Below are positions 47,401 through 52,690 of a stretch of DNA of 52,690 nt, one piece after another. Under the pieces are notes generated by a model, which made no database searches, was not told the DNA's origin, and saw only the letters and a list, made by a program, of their open reading frames with translations. The stretch lies in NCBI GenBank assembly GCA_017430085.1, contig JAFRNR010000013.1, forward strand, positions 1-52,690. The letters run 5' to 3'. This stretch comes from Lachnospiraceae bacterium (GTDB taxonomy: Bacteria > Bacillota > Clostridia > Lachnospirales > Lachnospiraceae). Made by a program: the position numbers and the translations under genes. Within the stretch, counting starts at the first letter, position 1. Every line of letters begins with the position of its first letter.

Positions 47401-48325
47401 CCGCGCGCAGGCGCAGGAAGTTGCCTTCCTTCAGGATACTGTCCAGCTGTCCTTCTTCGTGCGGTTTCCCGAAGACTTTGGCGCGGATGGAGTCCGTAAA
47501 GTCGGTGACCACAAAGGAAAACAGCGTGTTGCCGTTGCGGAGCGGCCGCTTTTCGACAGAGAGGACTTCGCCGCGGACGGTGACTTCACCCATTTCGCTC
47601 CGGATCTCGGAGAGGGGGATCGGGTCGCCGTCAAAGTCGCGGCCCCAGCTGCCCTCTTCCGACAGCAGCGCGCGCTTGGGCGTGTAGGGGCGGGCCGGCG
47701 CTTTCTTTTCGGCCTGCGGTTCGGCGCTCTGCTCCGCGCGGATGGCCTGGTCCAGGATCGAGAGGACCAGGGAGTCGTCCGTGCCGTCCGGGGCGGTCTG
47801 TTTGCCGCGTATGCCGCTGACTTTCACGCGCACGTTCACGGGGAAGCCCAGGCGGTCGCGGAAGATCCGCTTCAGGTAGTCCGACAGGTCTCCGCTGCGG
47901 GCGGCCAGCACGGACAGGTCGGGCAGTTCGAGCAGCACAAGATCCCCGCCGGGAAAATACAGCGAGGCGCGGCGGAGCAGGTTGTATTCGTACAACTGAA
48001 CGGATTTGAGTTCCAGCAGAATGCTGTCTTTGTAGGCTTCGTACGCTTCCTGTGCGGTCATGCCGTCCAGATGGAAGTGTTCGATGATCTGGACACTGAC
48101 GTTTTTGTTCCTGAAATACTGCTTTTTGACGGCGGCTTCCAGCGCCCAGATGTCCCGCTTGGGGATGATAAAGGGCGCGTGGAGGTATATCTTCAGGCGG
48201 TCGCGGGTGCGGGGCATCCGCATTTTTTCGATGTAGATCTGATCCGCGCGGTCCAGGACGGCGTCCGTCGTCATGAGGTCCGGGATCGCTTCCAGGAGGG
48301 GTTTCATTTGTGACGTGTCAAACAT
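44495..48325 (-). CDS. polC: DNA polymerase III PolC lacking the DEDDh exonuclease domain
   Basis: The replicative polymerase, 1276 residues against about 1440 in B. subtilis. In order: N-terminal domains, OB fold (GEVTVRGEVLSVEKRPLRNG), PHP domain (ELHAHTQMSEMD, AITDHGVVQSF, IIYGCEGYLVDD), zinc finger (CPQCRHS and CPVCGAP), polymerase active site (KEPDIDLNFSGEYQ), TGQHPGGIVVMP, FDYHSIDHNLLKLDILGHDD and a C-terminal HhH region. In usual PolC the proofreading exonuclease is inserted after LVDD; here only about 14 residues (TPGMTAEEIKKAPS) join LVDD to YHIIIL, and no DxE exonuclease motif occurs elsewhere. PHP ligand residues are all present (see findings). The start at 48325 follows GGGAGGA and overlaps ispG. 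Confidence 0.95.
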   Translation of the reverse strand: MFDTSQMKPLLEAIPDLMTTDAVLDRADQIYIEKMRMPRTRDRLKIYLHAPFIIPKRDIWALEAAVKKQYFRNKNVSVQIIEHFHLDGMTAQEAYEAYKDSILLELKSVQLYEYNLLRRASLYFPGGDLVLLELPDLSVLAARSGDLSDYLKRIFRDRLGFPVNVRVKVSGIRGKQTAPDGTDDSLVLSILDQAIRAEQSAEPQAEKKAPARPYTPKRALLSEEGSWGRDFDGDPIPLSEIRSEMGEVTVRGEVLSVEKRPLRNGNTLFSFVVTDFTDSIRAKVFGKPHEEGQLDSILKEGNFLRLRAVALFDQYDGEVVLSSVSGIKPDQNMKMIRTDKAPVKRVELHAHTQMSEMDGLTHTDEFVKRAAAWGHKAVAITDHGVVQSFPDAMHTAEGLKKKGKDIKIIYGCEGYLVDDTPGMTAEEIKKAPSYHIIILAKSDVGRVNLYRLVSESHLHYFQRRPRIPRSLLTECREGLILGSACEAGELYRALLRDAPEEELQRIVNFYDYLEVQPLGNNAYLTRTGRDGKIYTQEDLQNFVRRILELGEQYAKPVVATCDVHFLDPEDEIYRRILQAGQDYADADFQPPLYFRTTEEMLAEFDFLDYNTAKQIVIDNPNMIADLCEAISPVRPDKCPPQIPGSEEELEKMCYDRAHEMYGDRLPVIVEERLSKELTSIIGNGYAVMYIIAQRLVKKSNDEGYLVGSRGSVGSSLVATFSGISEVNPLPPHYRCPQCRHSIFDNEETRRNAGGAGVDMAPMNCPVCGAPMIRDGYDIPFETFLGFKGDKEPDIDLNFSGEYQAKAHEYTEVLFGKGCTFKAGTITGLAEKTAFGFVKHYFEEKGDHKRRCEIERIAKGLEGTRRSTGQHPGGIVVMPRGENIYSFTPIQYPANKEKSGIITTHFDYHSIDHNLLKLDILGHDDPTMIRRLGDLTGLTMTEIPINDAQVLALFNSCDPLGVTPEDLGGCEFGTLGVPEFGTDFAMGILKDAKPGSVADLVRIAGIAHGTDVWKGNVQDLIVNQTATLKESICTRDDIMLYLIGQGMDPAQSFKIMESVRKGKVAKGAESNWPQWRKDMEEHGVPDWYLGSAEKIQYMFPKAHAAAYVMMALRVAYCKLYYPLEYYTAYFSIRADGFDYEMMARGREIMARNLAMLRKNRDRLSDTELRTLRDMRLVEEMYARGIEFMPIDVYRAKADRFQIIDGKIMPSFSSIAGLGLAAAQSLEEAAAQGRFLSREDLIQRSKINTTLAENMARMGILGDMAESNQLSLTDIVLE

Positions 48326-49385
48326 GCGCGTCCTCCCAATTCCGTATTTCCGCTTCCAACCCCCCCAGAAGCTCGTTCTCCGGCAGTTTCCGGAGTATTT
48401 CACCTTTTCGGAACAGCAGGCCTTCGCCGCGGCCGCCGGCGATGCCCAGGTCGGCTTCCCGGGCTTCCCCGGGGCCGTTCACCGCGCAGCCCATCACCGC
48501 GACGGTCAGATTTTTGTCCGGGTAGCGGGCCGCCATGGCCTCCACGGCTTCCGCCAGCGCGATCAGGTCGATCTGCGTGCGGCCGCAGGTCGGGCAGGAA
48601 ATGACTTCGATCCCCTCTTTCCGCAGGCCCAGGCTCGTCAGGATCTGCTTAGCCGCCCGCACTTCCTCGACCGGATCGCCGGTCAGGGACACGCGGATGG
48701 TGTCGCCGATGCCGCGGGATAAAATGGCGCCGATGCCCACGGCAGACTTGACGGTGCCGCTGTACACGGTCCCCGCCTCCGTGATGCCCACGTGCAGCGG
48801 GTAGTCGCAGCGCTCCGCGATGATCTCGTGCGCCCGGATGCTGACCGGGACGCGGCTGGATTTGATGCTGATGACCAGCTTGTCATACCCGAAGGCTTCG
48901 ATCATCGCAGCCTGGCCCAGCGCGCTTTCCGCCAGCCCTTCCGCGGTGACGCCGCCGTACTTTTCGATGTATTTCTTCTCCAGCGAGCCGCTGTTGACGC
49001 CCACGCGCAGCGGGATGTCATCGCGGGCCGCGCGCTCCACCAGGGCCTTCACGCCTTCGGGCGAGCCGATATTGCCCGGGTTGATGCGCACCTTGTCCAC
49101 GCCGGCGTCCATCGCCGCGATGGCCAGTTTGTAATCAAAATGGATGTCCGCCACCAGCGGGATGTGGATCCGCTCTTTGATGGCGGGCAGCGCCCGCGCG
49201 GCTTCCAATGTGGGCACGGTGACCCGGATGATCTCGCAGCCGGCTTTTTCCAGCGCGAGGATCTGGGCGACGGTAGCCTCGATATTTTCCGTTTTCGTGT
49301 TGCACATCGACTGGATGGCAACGGGATAAGGACCGCCGATCGGGCGGTCTCCTATCCGGATGATTCTGGTATGCTTCCGTTCCAT
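48318..49385 (-). CDS. ispG: 4-hydroxy-3-methylbut-2-en-1-yl diphosphate synthase (flavodoxin/ferredoxin) IspG
   Basis: A 355-residue IspG (GcpE) of the MEP isoprenoid pathway. The TIM barrel has VAIQSMCNTKTENIEATVAQ, PLVADIHFDYKLAIAA and VRINPGNIGS; the C-terminal [4Fe-4S] domain has SCPTCGRTQ and GCAVNGPGEAREADLG with the three cluster Cys and Glu. It supplies precursors for the undecaprenyl chain made by UppS nearby. It overlaps polC by 8 bases and lies 18 bases after rseP. Confidence 0.96.
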   Translation of the reverse strand: MERKHTRIIRIGDRPIGGPYPVAIQSMCNTKTENIEATVAQILALEKAGCEIIRVTVPTLEAARALPAIKERIHIPLVADIHFDYKLAIAAMDAGVDKVRINPGNIGSPEGVKALVERAARDDIPLRVGVNSGSLEKKYIEKYGGVTAEGLAESALGQAAMIEAFGYDKLVISIKSSRVPVSIRAHEIIAERCDYPLHVGITEAGTVYSGTVKSAVGIGAILSRGIGDTIRVSLTGDPVEEVRAAKQILTSLGLRKEGIEVISCPTCGRTQIDLIALAEAVEAMAARYPDKNLTVAVMGCAVNGPGEAREADLGIAGGRGEGLLFRKGEILRKLPENELLGGLEAEIRNWEDAHV

Positions 49386-49403
49386 AGAAATCTCAGATAA
49401 TGA

Positions 49404-50714
49404 TTATTTCCCGAAGAATTTCAGCACGTCGCTGAACAGGATCACCGCCATCAGCGCCATCAGCAGGATGAAGCCGATGAAATGCACGATGGACTCCGCC
49501 TTGCGGGGCACCGGCTTGCGGAAGATCATTTCAAACAGGATGAAGAGGATACGGCCGCCGTCCAGCGCGGGGATGGGCAGCAGGTTCATGACGCCCAGGT
49601 TCACGCTGAGCAGGACCATCATGGTCAGGACGTTCAGGGCCGCATCGCCAAGCCCGCCGCTCTCCACGCCGGCCTCCACGGCCTGGCCCATCGTGCTGAC
49701 GATGCCCACGGGGCCGGACAGGTCGCGCACGCCGACCTTGCCGGTCACCAGCATCTTCAGCGAGAAGAAGGTGTAGGACAGCCAGTAGCGGGTCTCGCGG
49801 AAGCCGTCCCGGAACAGGTGGAAGATGTTGCCGTCCCACTTGTCGTAAACGTAATAGGCCTCAAAGCCCAGCTCGTTGGTCTCATAAGGGTCGGGCGTCA
49901 TCGTGAAGGTCAGGTCTTCGCCGTTCCGGCGGACGGTGAATTCGATGGGGGCGCCATCCAGCGGATGTTCCGTGAAGAACTGCTGCATGGCGGAGCCGCT
50001 CGCGATCGGCGTCCCGTTCAGGGAGAGCACGACGTCGCCGGTCTTGAGCCCTGCTTTTTCCGCCGGGCTGTCCGCTGTTACGGACGACAGCTGGGCCGCG
50101 TCTTCGCCGGCTATATAGGTGATGCCCACGCGGTAGCCCTTGACGTGGGGGTCGATCGTCACTTCGCGGCTCACGCCTTCCCGCTCCAGGGTCACGGTGA
50201 CCGGCGAGCCGTCCAGCGGGTTTGCGAGCAGGTACAGCATCAGTTCGCGGCCCATCGTGATCTTCTGACCGTTGATGGCGGTCACGTCGTCCTGCCAGGC
50301 CACGATGCCGGCCTTCTCCGCGGAGCTGCCCGGCGTCACCGAATGAACGGTGCTCGCATTGATGCCGCCGAAGCCGAGCAGGAACAGGGATGCGATAAAC
50401 GCCAGGATAATGTTGAACGCCGGGCCGGCGAACACCACCAGGAAGCGTGCCCACGCGGGCTTCGCGCCGAACGAATTCGGCGCCTCCTCATCCGGGTCGT
50501 CCTCTCCCACCATCGCGCAGGAACCGCCGAAGGGGAGGGCTTTCAGCGAGTATTTCGTCTCGCCTTTGCCGAACGAAAAGATGCGCGGGCCCATGCCCAG
50601 GGAGAATTCGGTCACGCCGATGCCCACGGCCTTGGCCATGATGAAGTGGCCGAACTCGTGGAACAGGACGAGGATGCTGAATACGATGATTGCTACGATA
50701 ATACCGGGAAGCAT
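49404..50714 (-). CDS. rseP: Site-2 membrane metalloprotease RseP (zinc, PDZ-containing)
   Basis: A 436-residue intramembrane protease. The zinc motif HEFGH is in ILVLFHEFGHFIMAKAVGI near the start, and the third ligand region is PALDGGRILF. Two PDZ-like stretches are visible (GSSAEKAGIVAWQDDVTAIN and SPAEKAGLKTGDVVLSLNG), while many Firmicute homologues have one. It cuts membrane-spanning anti-sigma factors or leftover signal peptides. The ATG at 50714 follows GAGGTAATT; an upstream in-frame stretch overlaps a palindromic repeat and was excluded. dxr, often found just upstream of it, is not here. Confidence 0.94.
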   Translation of the reverse strand: MLPGIIVAIIVFSILVLFHEFGHFIMAKAVGIGVTEFSLGMGPRIFSFGKGETKYSLKALPFGGSCAMVGEDDPDEEAPNSFGAKPAWARFLVVFAGPAFNIILAFIASLFLLGFGGINASTVHSVTPGSSAEKAGIVAWQDDVTAINGQKITMGRELMLYLLANPLDGSPVTVTLEREGVSREVTIDPHVKGYRVGITYIAGEDAAQLSSVTADSPAEKAGLKTGDVVLSLNGTPIASGSAMQQFFTEHPLDGAPIEFTVRRNGEDLTFTMTPDPYETNELGFEAYYVYDKWDGNIFHLFRDGFRETRYWLSYTFFSLKMLVTGKVGVRDLSGPVGIVSTMGQAVEAGVESGGLGDAALNVLTMMVLLSVNLGVMNLLPIPALDGGRILFILFEMIFRKPVPRKAESIVHFIGFILLMALMAVILFSDVLKFFGK

Positions 50715-50729
50715 AATTACCTCATTTGC

Positions 50730-50752
50730 GGGCGCCCGATGAGCGCCCCTAC
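50730..50752. repeat. GC-rich palindrome with CCCCTACG tail (first copy)
   Basis: GGGCGC-CCGATGA-GCGCCC followed by CTACG in the gap between cdsA and rseP. It lacks a T run on the - strand. Confidence 0.6.
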
Positions 50753-50789
50753 GCATGATTTCAGAGGACGGTCTAAATTGGTTTTCGCA

Positions 50790-50809
50790 GGGGCGGCCAT
50801 CGGCTGCCC
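50790..50809. repeat. GC-rich palindrome (second copy)
   Basis: GGGCGGCC-AT-CGGCTGCCC, a close relative 38 bases further on, 5 bases from the cdsA stop. The pair may act as an mRNA end stabiliser or weak terminator for cdsA. Confidence 0.55.
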
Positions 50810-50813
50810 GGAC

Positions 50814-51623
50814 TTATTGCACTAATAACAACAAATAATACACCAGCGGTGCGGTCACGATGACCGAATCAAAGCGGTCCAGGATGCCGCCGTGGCCGGG
50901 GATCAGGTTGCCGTAGTCCTTGACGCCGACGCTGCGCTTGACGGCGGACGCCGCCAGGTCGCCGATCTGGGACACGATACTGCCCGCCGCGCAGAGCAGC
51001 GGGGTCGCCAGCAGCGGATCCCCCAGGAACTGCAGATGCGAACGGAAGGCCAGCGCGTACAGGAAGCCCAGCAGCGCGCCGCCCAGCACGCCGCCCGCGG
51101 CGCCTTCCCAGGTCTTCTTGGGAGACAGTTCCGGCGTCATTTTATGGCGTCCGAACAGCCGGCCCGCGCAGTATGCCAGCGTGTCGCTGCCCCAGGAGGC
51201 GATGAAGACCAGCCAGATCAGCGTGAAGCCGTCCGGCATGCAGCGGATGCGGTACAGGTAGGACAGCATCACGGGCACGTACATCACACCGAAGACGCTG
51301 ACGGCCGCCTGGCCGAACTGATACCGGGGGAACGTGAACACGAACGTCCCCATGATCAGCATGAAGCCCAGGAACAGGACGAACAGCAGCCACGCGTCCC
51401 ACTGCAGATACACGGCTTCCAGAAACAGGGCGCCGGCCATCATCCCGGCCGCGGCCAGGGGCGTTTTCCAGACGGAGACTGCCTGGTACAGTTCAAACAT
51501 CCCGATCAGGCTGACGACCGCCAGCAGGGCGAACAGCGGGATGCCGCCGAACCAGAAGAACAGGATGGCGGAGCCCAGCACGATGATCCCGCTGCGCAGG
51601 CGGATCCAGAAATTACGATCCAT
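50814..51623 (-). CDS. cdsA: Phosphatidate cytidylyltransferase
   Basis: A 269-residue membrane enzyme that makes CDP-diacylglycerol from phosphatidate and CTP. It has about seven membrane segments, and the family signature lies near the end: QIGDLAASAVKRSVGVKDYG followed by NLIPGHGGILDRFDS. The start at 51623 follows GGAGGGAGGAAG; the longer open frame upstream is out of register with uppS. It overlaps uppS by 11 bases. Confidence 0.95.
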   Translation of the reverse strand: MDRNFWIRLRSGIIVLGSAILFFWFGGIPLFALLAVVSLIGMFELYQAVSVWKTPLAAAGMMAGALFLEAVYLQWDAWLLFVLFLGFMLIMGTFVFTFPRYQFGQAAVSVFGVMYVPVMLSYLYRIRCMPDGFTLIWLVFIASWGSDTLAYCAGRLFGRHKMTPELSPKKTWEGAAGGVLGGALLGFLYALAFRSHLQFLGDPLLATPLLCAAGSIVSQIGDLAASAVKRSVGVKDYGNLIPGHGGILDRFDSVIVTAPLVYYLLLLVQ

Positions 51624-52338
51624 CGCTCTTCCTCCCTCCGAAGCGGCGGTCGCGGCCGTTGTATTCAGCGATCGCGGCCTCCAGGTCATCGTCGCTGAAA
51701 TCCGGCCAGAGGACAGCCGGGAATTCAAACTCCGAGTAGGCGCTCTGCCAGGTCAGGAAGTTGGACAGGCGCATCTCGCCGCTGGTGCGGATGATGAGGT
51801 CCGGATCCGGGACGTCCGGATTGTCCAGACGCGCGCTGATCATCTCTTCGGTGATGTCTTCCGGCTTCAGGGTACCGGCGGCGATCTCCCGGCCCAGTTT
51901 GACCATCGCGCGGCGGATCTCGTCGCGGCCGCCGTAATTAAGGCCCAGAATGAAGGTCAGGCCGGTGTTGTCCTTCGTGGTCTGTTCCACGGAGTCCAGG
52001 ATCCGGATCATGTCCGGGGAGAAGCGCTCGCGGTCCCCCATAATGAGGACGCGCGTGTTCTTCTTCATGGCCTTCTTTTCCAGGCGCGGGATATAGTAAC
52101 GGATCAGCTGCATCAGGGCTGCGACTTCGTCGTTGCTGCGCTTCCAGTTTTCGGTGGAGAACGCGTAGACGGTCAGGTATTTGAGGCCGATGTCATTGCA
52201 GCTGTCCAGGATGCTTTTCAGGGTCTCGCAGCCCTGTTTATGCCCCAGGGCCCGGGGCAGGCGCCGCTTTTTCGCCCAGCGGCCGTTGCCGTCCAGAATG
52301 ACGGCGATGTGGTTGGGGACTTTCTGTTCTGTCGTCAT
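51613..52338 (-). CDS. uppS: Undecaprenyl diphosphate synthase (cis-prenyltransferase)
   Basis: A 241-residue cis-prenyltransferase that builds the C55 lipid carrier for wall synthesis. The catalytic Asp lies in HIAVILDGNGRWAKKR; other conserved parts are YLTVYAFSTENWKRS, LNYGGRDEI and DLIIRTSGEMRLSNFLTWQS. The ATG at 52338 follows CAGGAGAG; an in-frame extension to 52395 crosses a palindromic repeat and was not used. It lies between frr and cdsA, the usual order. Confidence 0.96.
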   Translation of the reverse strand: MTTEQKVPNHIAVILDGNGRWAKKRRLPRALGHKQGCETLKSILDSCNDIGLKYLTVYAFSTENWKRSNDEVAALMQLIRYYIPRLEKKAMKKNTRVLIMGDRERFSPDMIRILDSVEQTTKDNTGLTFILGLNYGGRDEIRRAMVKLGREIAAGTLKPEDITEEMISARLDNPDVPDPDLIIRTSGEMRLSNFLTWQSAYSEFEFPAVLWPDFSDDDLEAAIAEYNGRDRRFGGRKSDGS

Positions 52339-52370
52339 GTGCTCTCCTGTTCTGCGGGGGCGGATAAACA

Positions 52371-52393
52371 GGGGGCGACCTCCGGCCGCCCCC
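52371..52393. repeat. GC-rich palindrome between frr and uppS
   Basis: GGGGGCG-ACCTCCGGC-CGCCCCC followed by ACGACA, a further copy of the 50730/50790 type, in the gap downstream of frr. Confidence 0.6.
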
Positions 52394-52441
52394 ACGACAC
52401 ATTGCTTCCGGCTGCGGCGCGTCCGGCCGTCCGGTCTGGTT

Positions 52442-52690
52442 TTATACCGTCATGATCTCCTTGGTCTTCGCTTCCACGGTCTTGTCGACCTTCTCCACGA
52501 ACTTGTCCGTCAGCTTCTGGATCTGCTCCTCGTCGGCCTTCTGGTCGTCTTCGGTGATCTCGCCGGCCTTCTGGGCCTTCTTGATGCTGTCGACGGTATC
52601 GCGGCGGATGTTGCGGACGGCGACCTTCGCGGCTTCGCCCTTCTTGCGGACGTCCTTGGTCAGATCCTTGCGGCGTTCCTCGGTCAGTTC
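52442..52690 (-). CDS. frr: Ribosome recycling factor, C-terminal part (cut by window edge)
   Basis: The last 82 codons and TAA of frr on the - strand. The translation starts [20 protein letters not shown], continues through [20 protein letters not shown] and ends AKTKEIMTV, matching the long three-helix domain of RRF that splits post-termination ribosomes. The gene runs off the right edge. Its position upstream of uppS-cdsA is the standard Firmicute order. Confidence 0.95.
   Translation of the reverse strand, partial: ELTEERRKDLTKDVRKKGEAAKVAVRNIRRDTVDSIKKAQKAGEITEDDQKADEEQIQKLTDKFVEKVDKTVEAKTKEIMTV

Noticed and set aside
45020-48313. A 1097-codon open frame on the + strand opposite polC
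   Set aside because: It mirrors polC in a GC-rich third-position context, is His/Asp/Arg/Val-rich, has no recognisable motif, and polC itself is certain.
1-52690. Insertion sequences, transposases, tRNA or rRNA genes
   Set aside because: I looked for transposase-like proteins, rRNA-like stretches and tRNA-like CCA-ended cloverleaves between genes and saw none; a tRNA scan would be needed to exclude short ones fully.

Overview
The window is a continuous piece of chromosome from an anaerobic, Gram-positive-type bacterium, most likely a GC-rich member of the Clostridia (Bacillota). The reasons are a PolC-type replicative polymerase, SepF, HU, the radC-mreCD-PBP2-rodA and frr-uppS-cdsA-rseP-ispG-polC neighbourhoods, several ferredoxin-linked 2-oxoacid oxidoreductases, a radical SAM enzyme, and sigma-A-like promoters with AGGAGG-type ribosome sites. 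Genus cannot be told from the sequence alone. No rRNA, tRNA, transposase or CRISPR array was seen.

Region 1 (1-1769): a long tryptophanase/tyrosine phenol-lyase-family gene on the + strand, ended by a terminator that is also a member of a dispersed palindromic repeat family.

Region 2 (1941-17409): a 15-kb block of catabolic genes, all on the - strand, with visibly lower GC than its flanks. It holds a four-subunit KOR-type 2-oxoacid:ferredoxin oxidoreductase (korDABC), an AraC regulator, an eight-gene operon (ADP-forming acyl-CoA synthetase alpha and beta, a second oxidoreductase with fused subunits, an FAD/NAD(P) oxidoreductase, and two dehydrogenases), an XRE-cupin regulator with a likely autoregulatory operator, and a creatininase-family/PreA-like pair. 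Read together, these suggest a route in which a cyclic amide or unsaturated substrate is opened and reduced, a hydroxy acid is oxidised to a 2-oxoacid, the 2-oxoacid is decarboxylated to an acyl-CoA with ferredoxin reduction, and ATP is made from the acyl-CoA. The substrate is unknown and no transporter is present. This is the best candidate here for an undescribed pathway.

Region 3 (17468-19604): a DUF2975/HTH regulatory operon with a clear promoter and palindromic operator, followed by a membrane-anchored protein of unknown function and a decayed lipoprotein gene.

Region 4 (19658-33880): housekeeping genes on the - strand. RadC, MreC, MreD, PBP2, MinD and RodA are followed by a P-loop protein, an HlyD-like protein, SepF, LspA, RluD, an amidase and ThpR. 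mreB, minC and minE are not in the places they often occupy.

Region 5 (33889-36587): + strand genes for a TPR-type HTH regulator overlapping a radical SAM enzyme, then HU.

Region 6 (36601-42614): a lower-GC module with two MacB-like fused ABC exporters, a lipoprotein, and an ECF sigma factor gene broken by a frameshifting deletion, preceded by an unusual 59-bp tandem inverted-repeat unit and bounded by palindromic repeats.

Region 7 (42609-52690): a GH13 glycosidase, then polC, ispG, rseP, cdsA, uppS and the 3' end of frr. The PolC appears to lack the whole DEDDh proofreading exonuclease domain while keeping a full set of PHP-domain metal ligands. This is the most striking single-gene observation.
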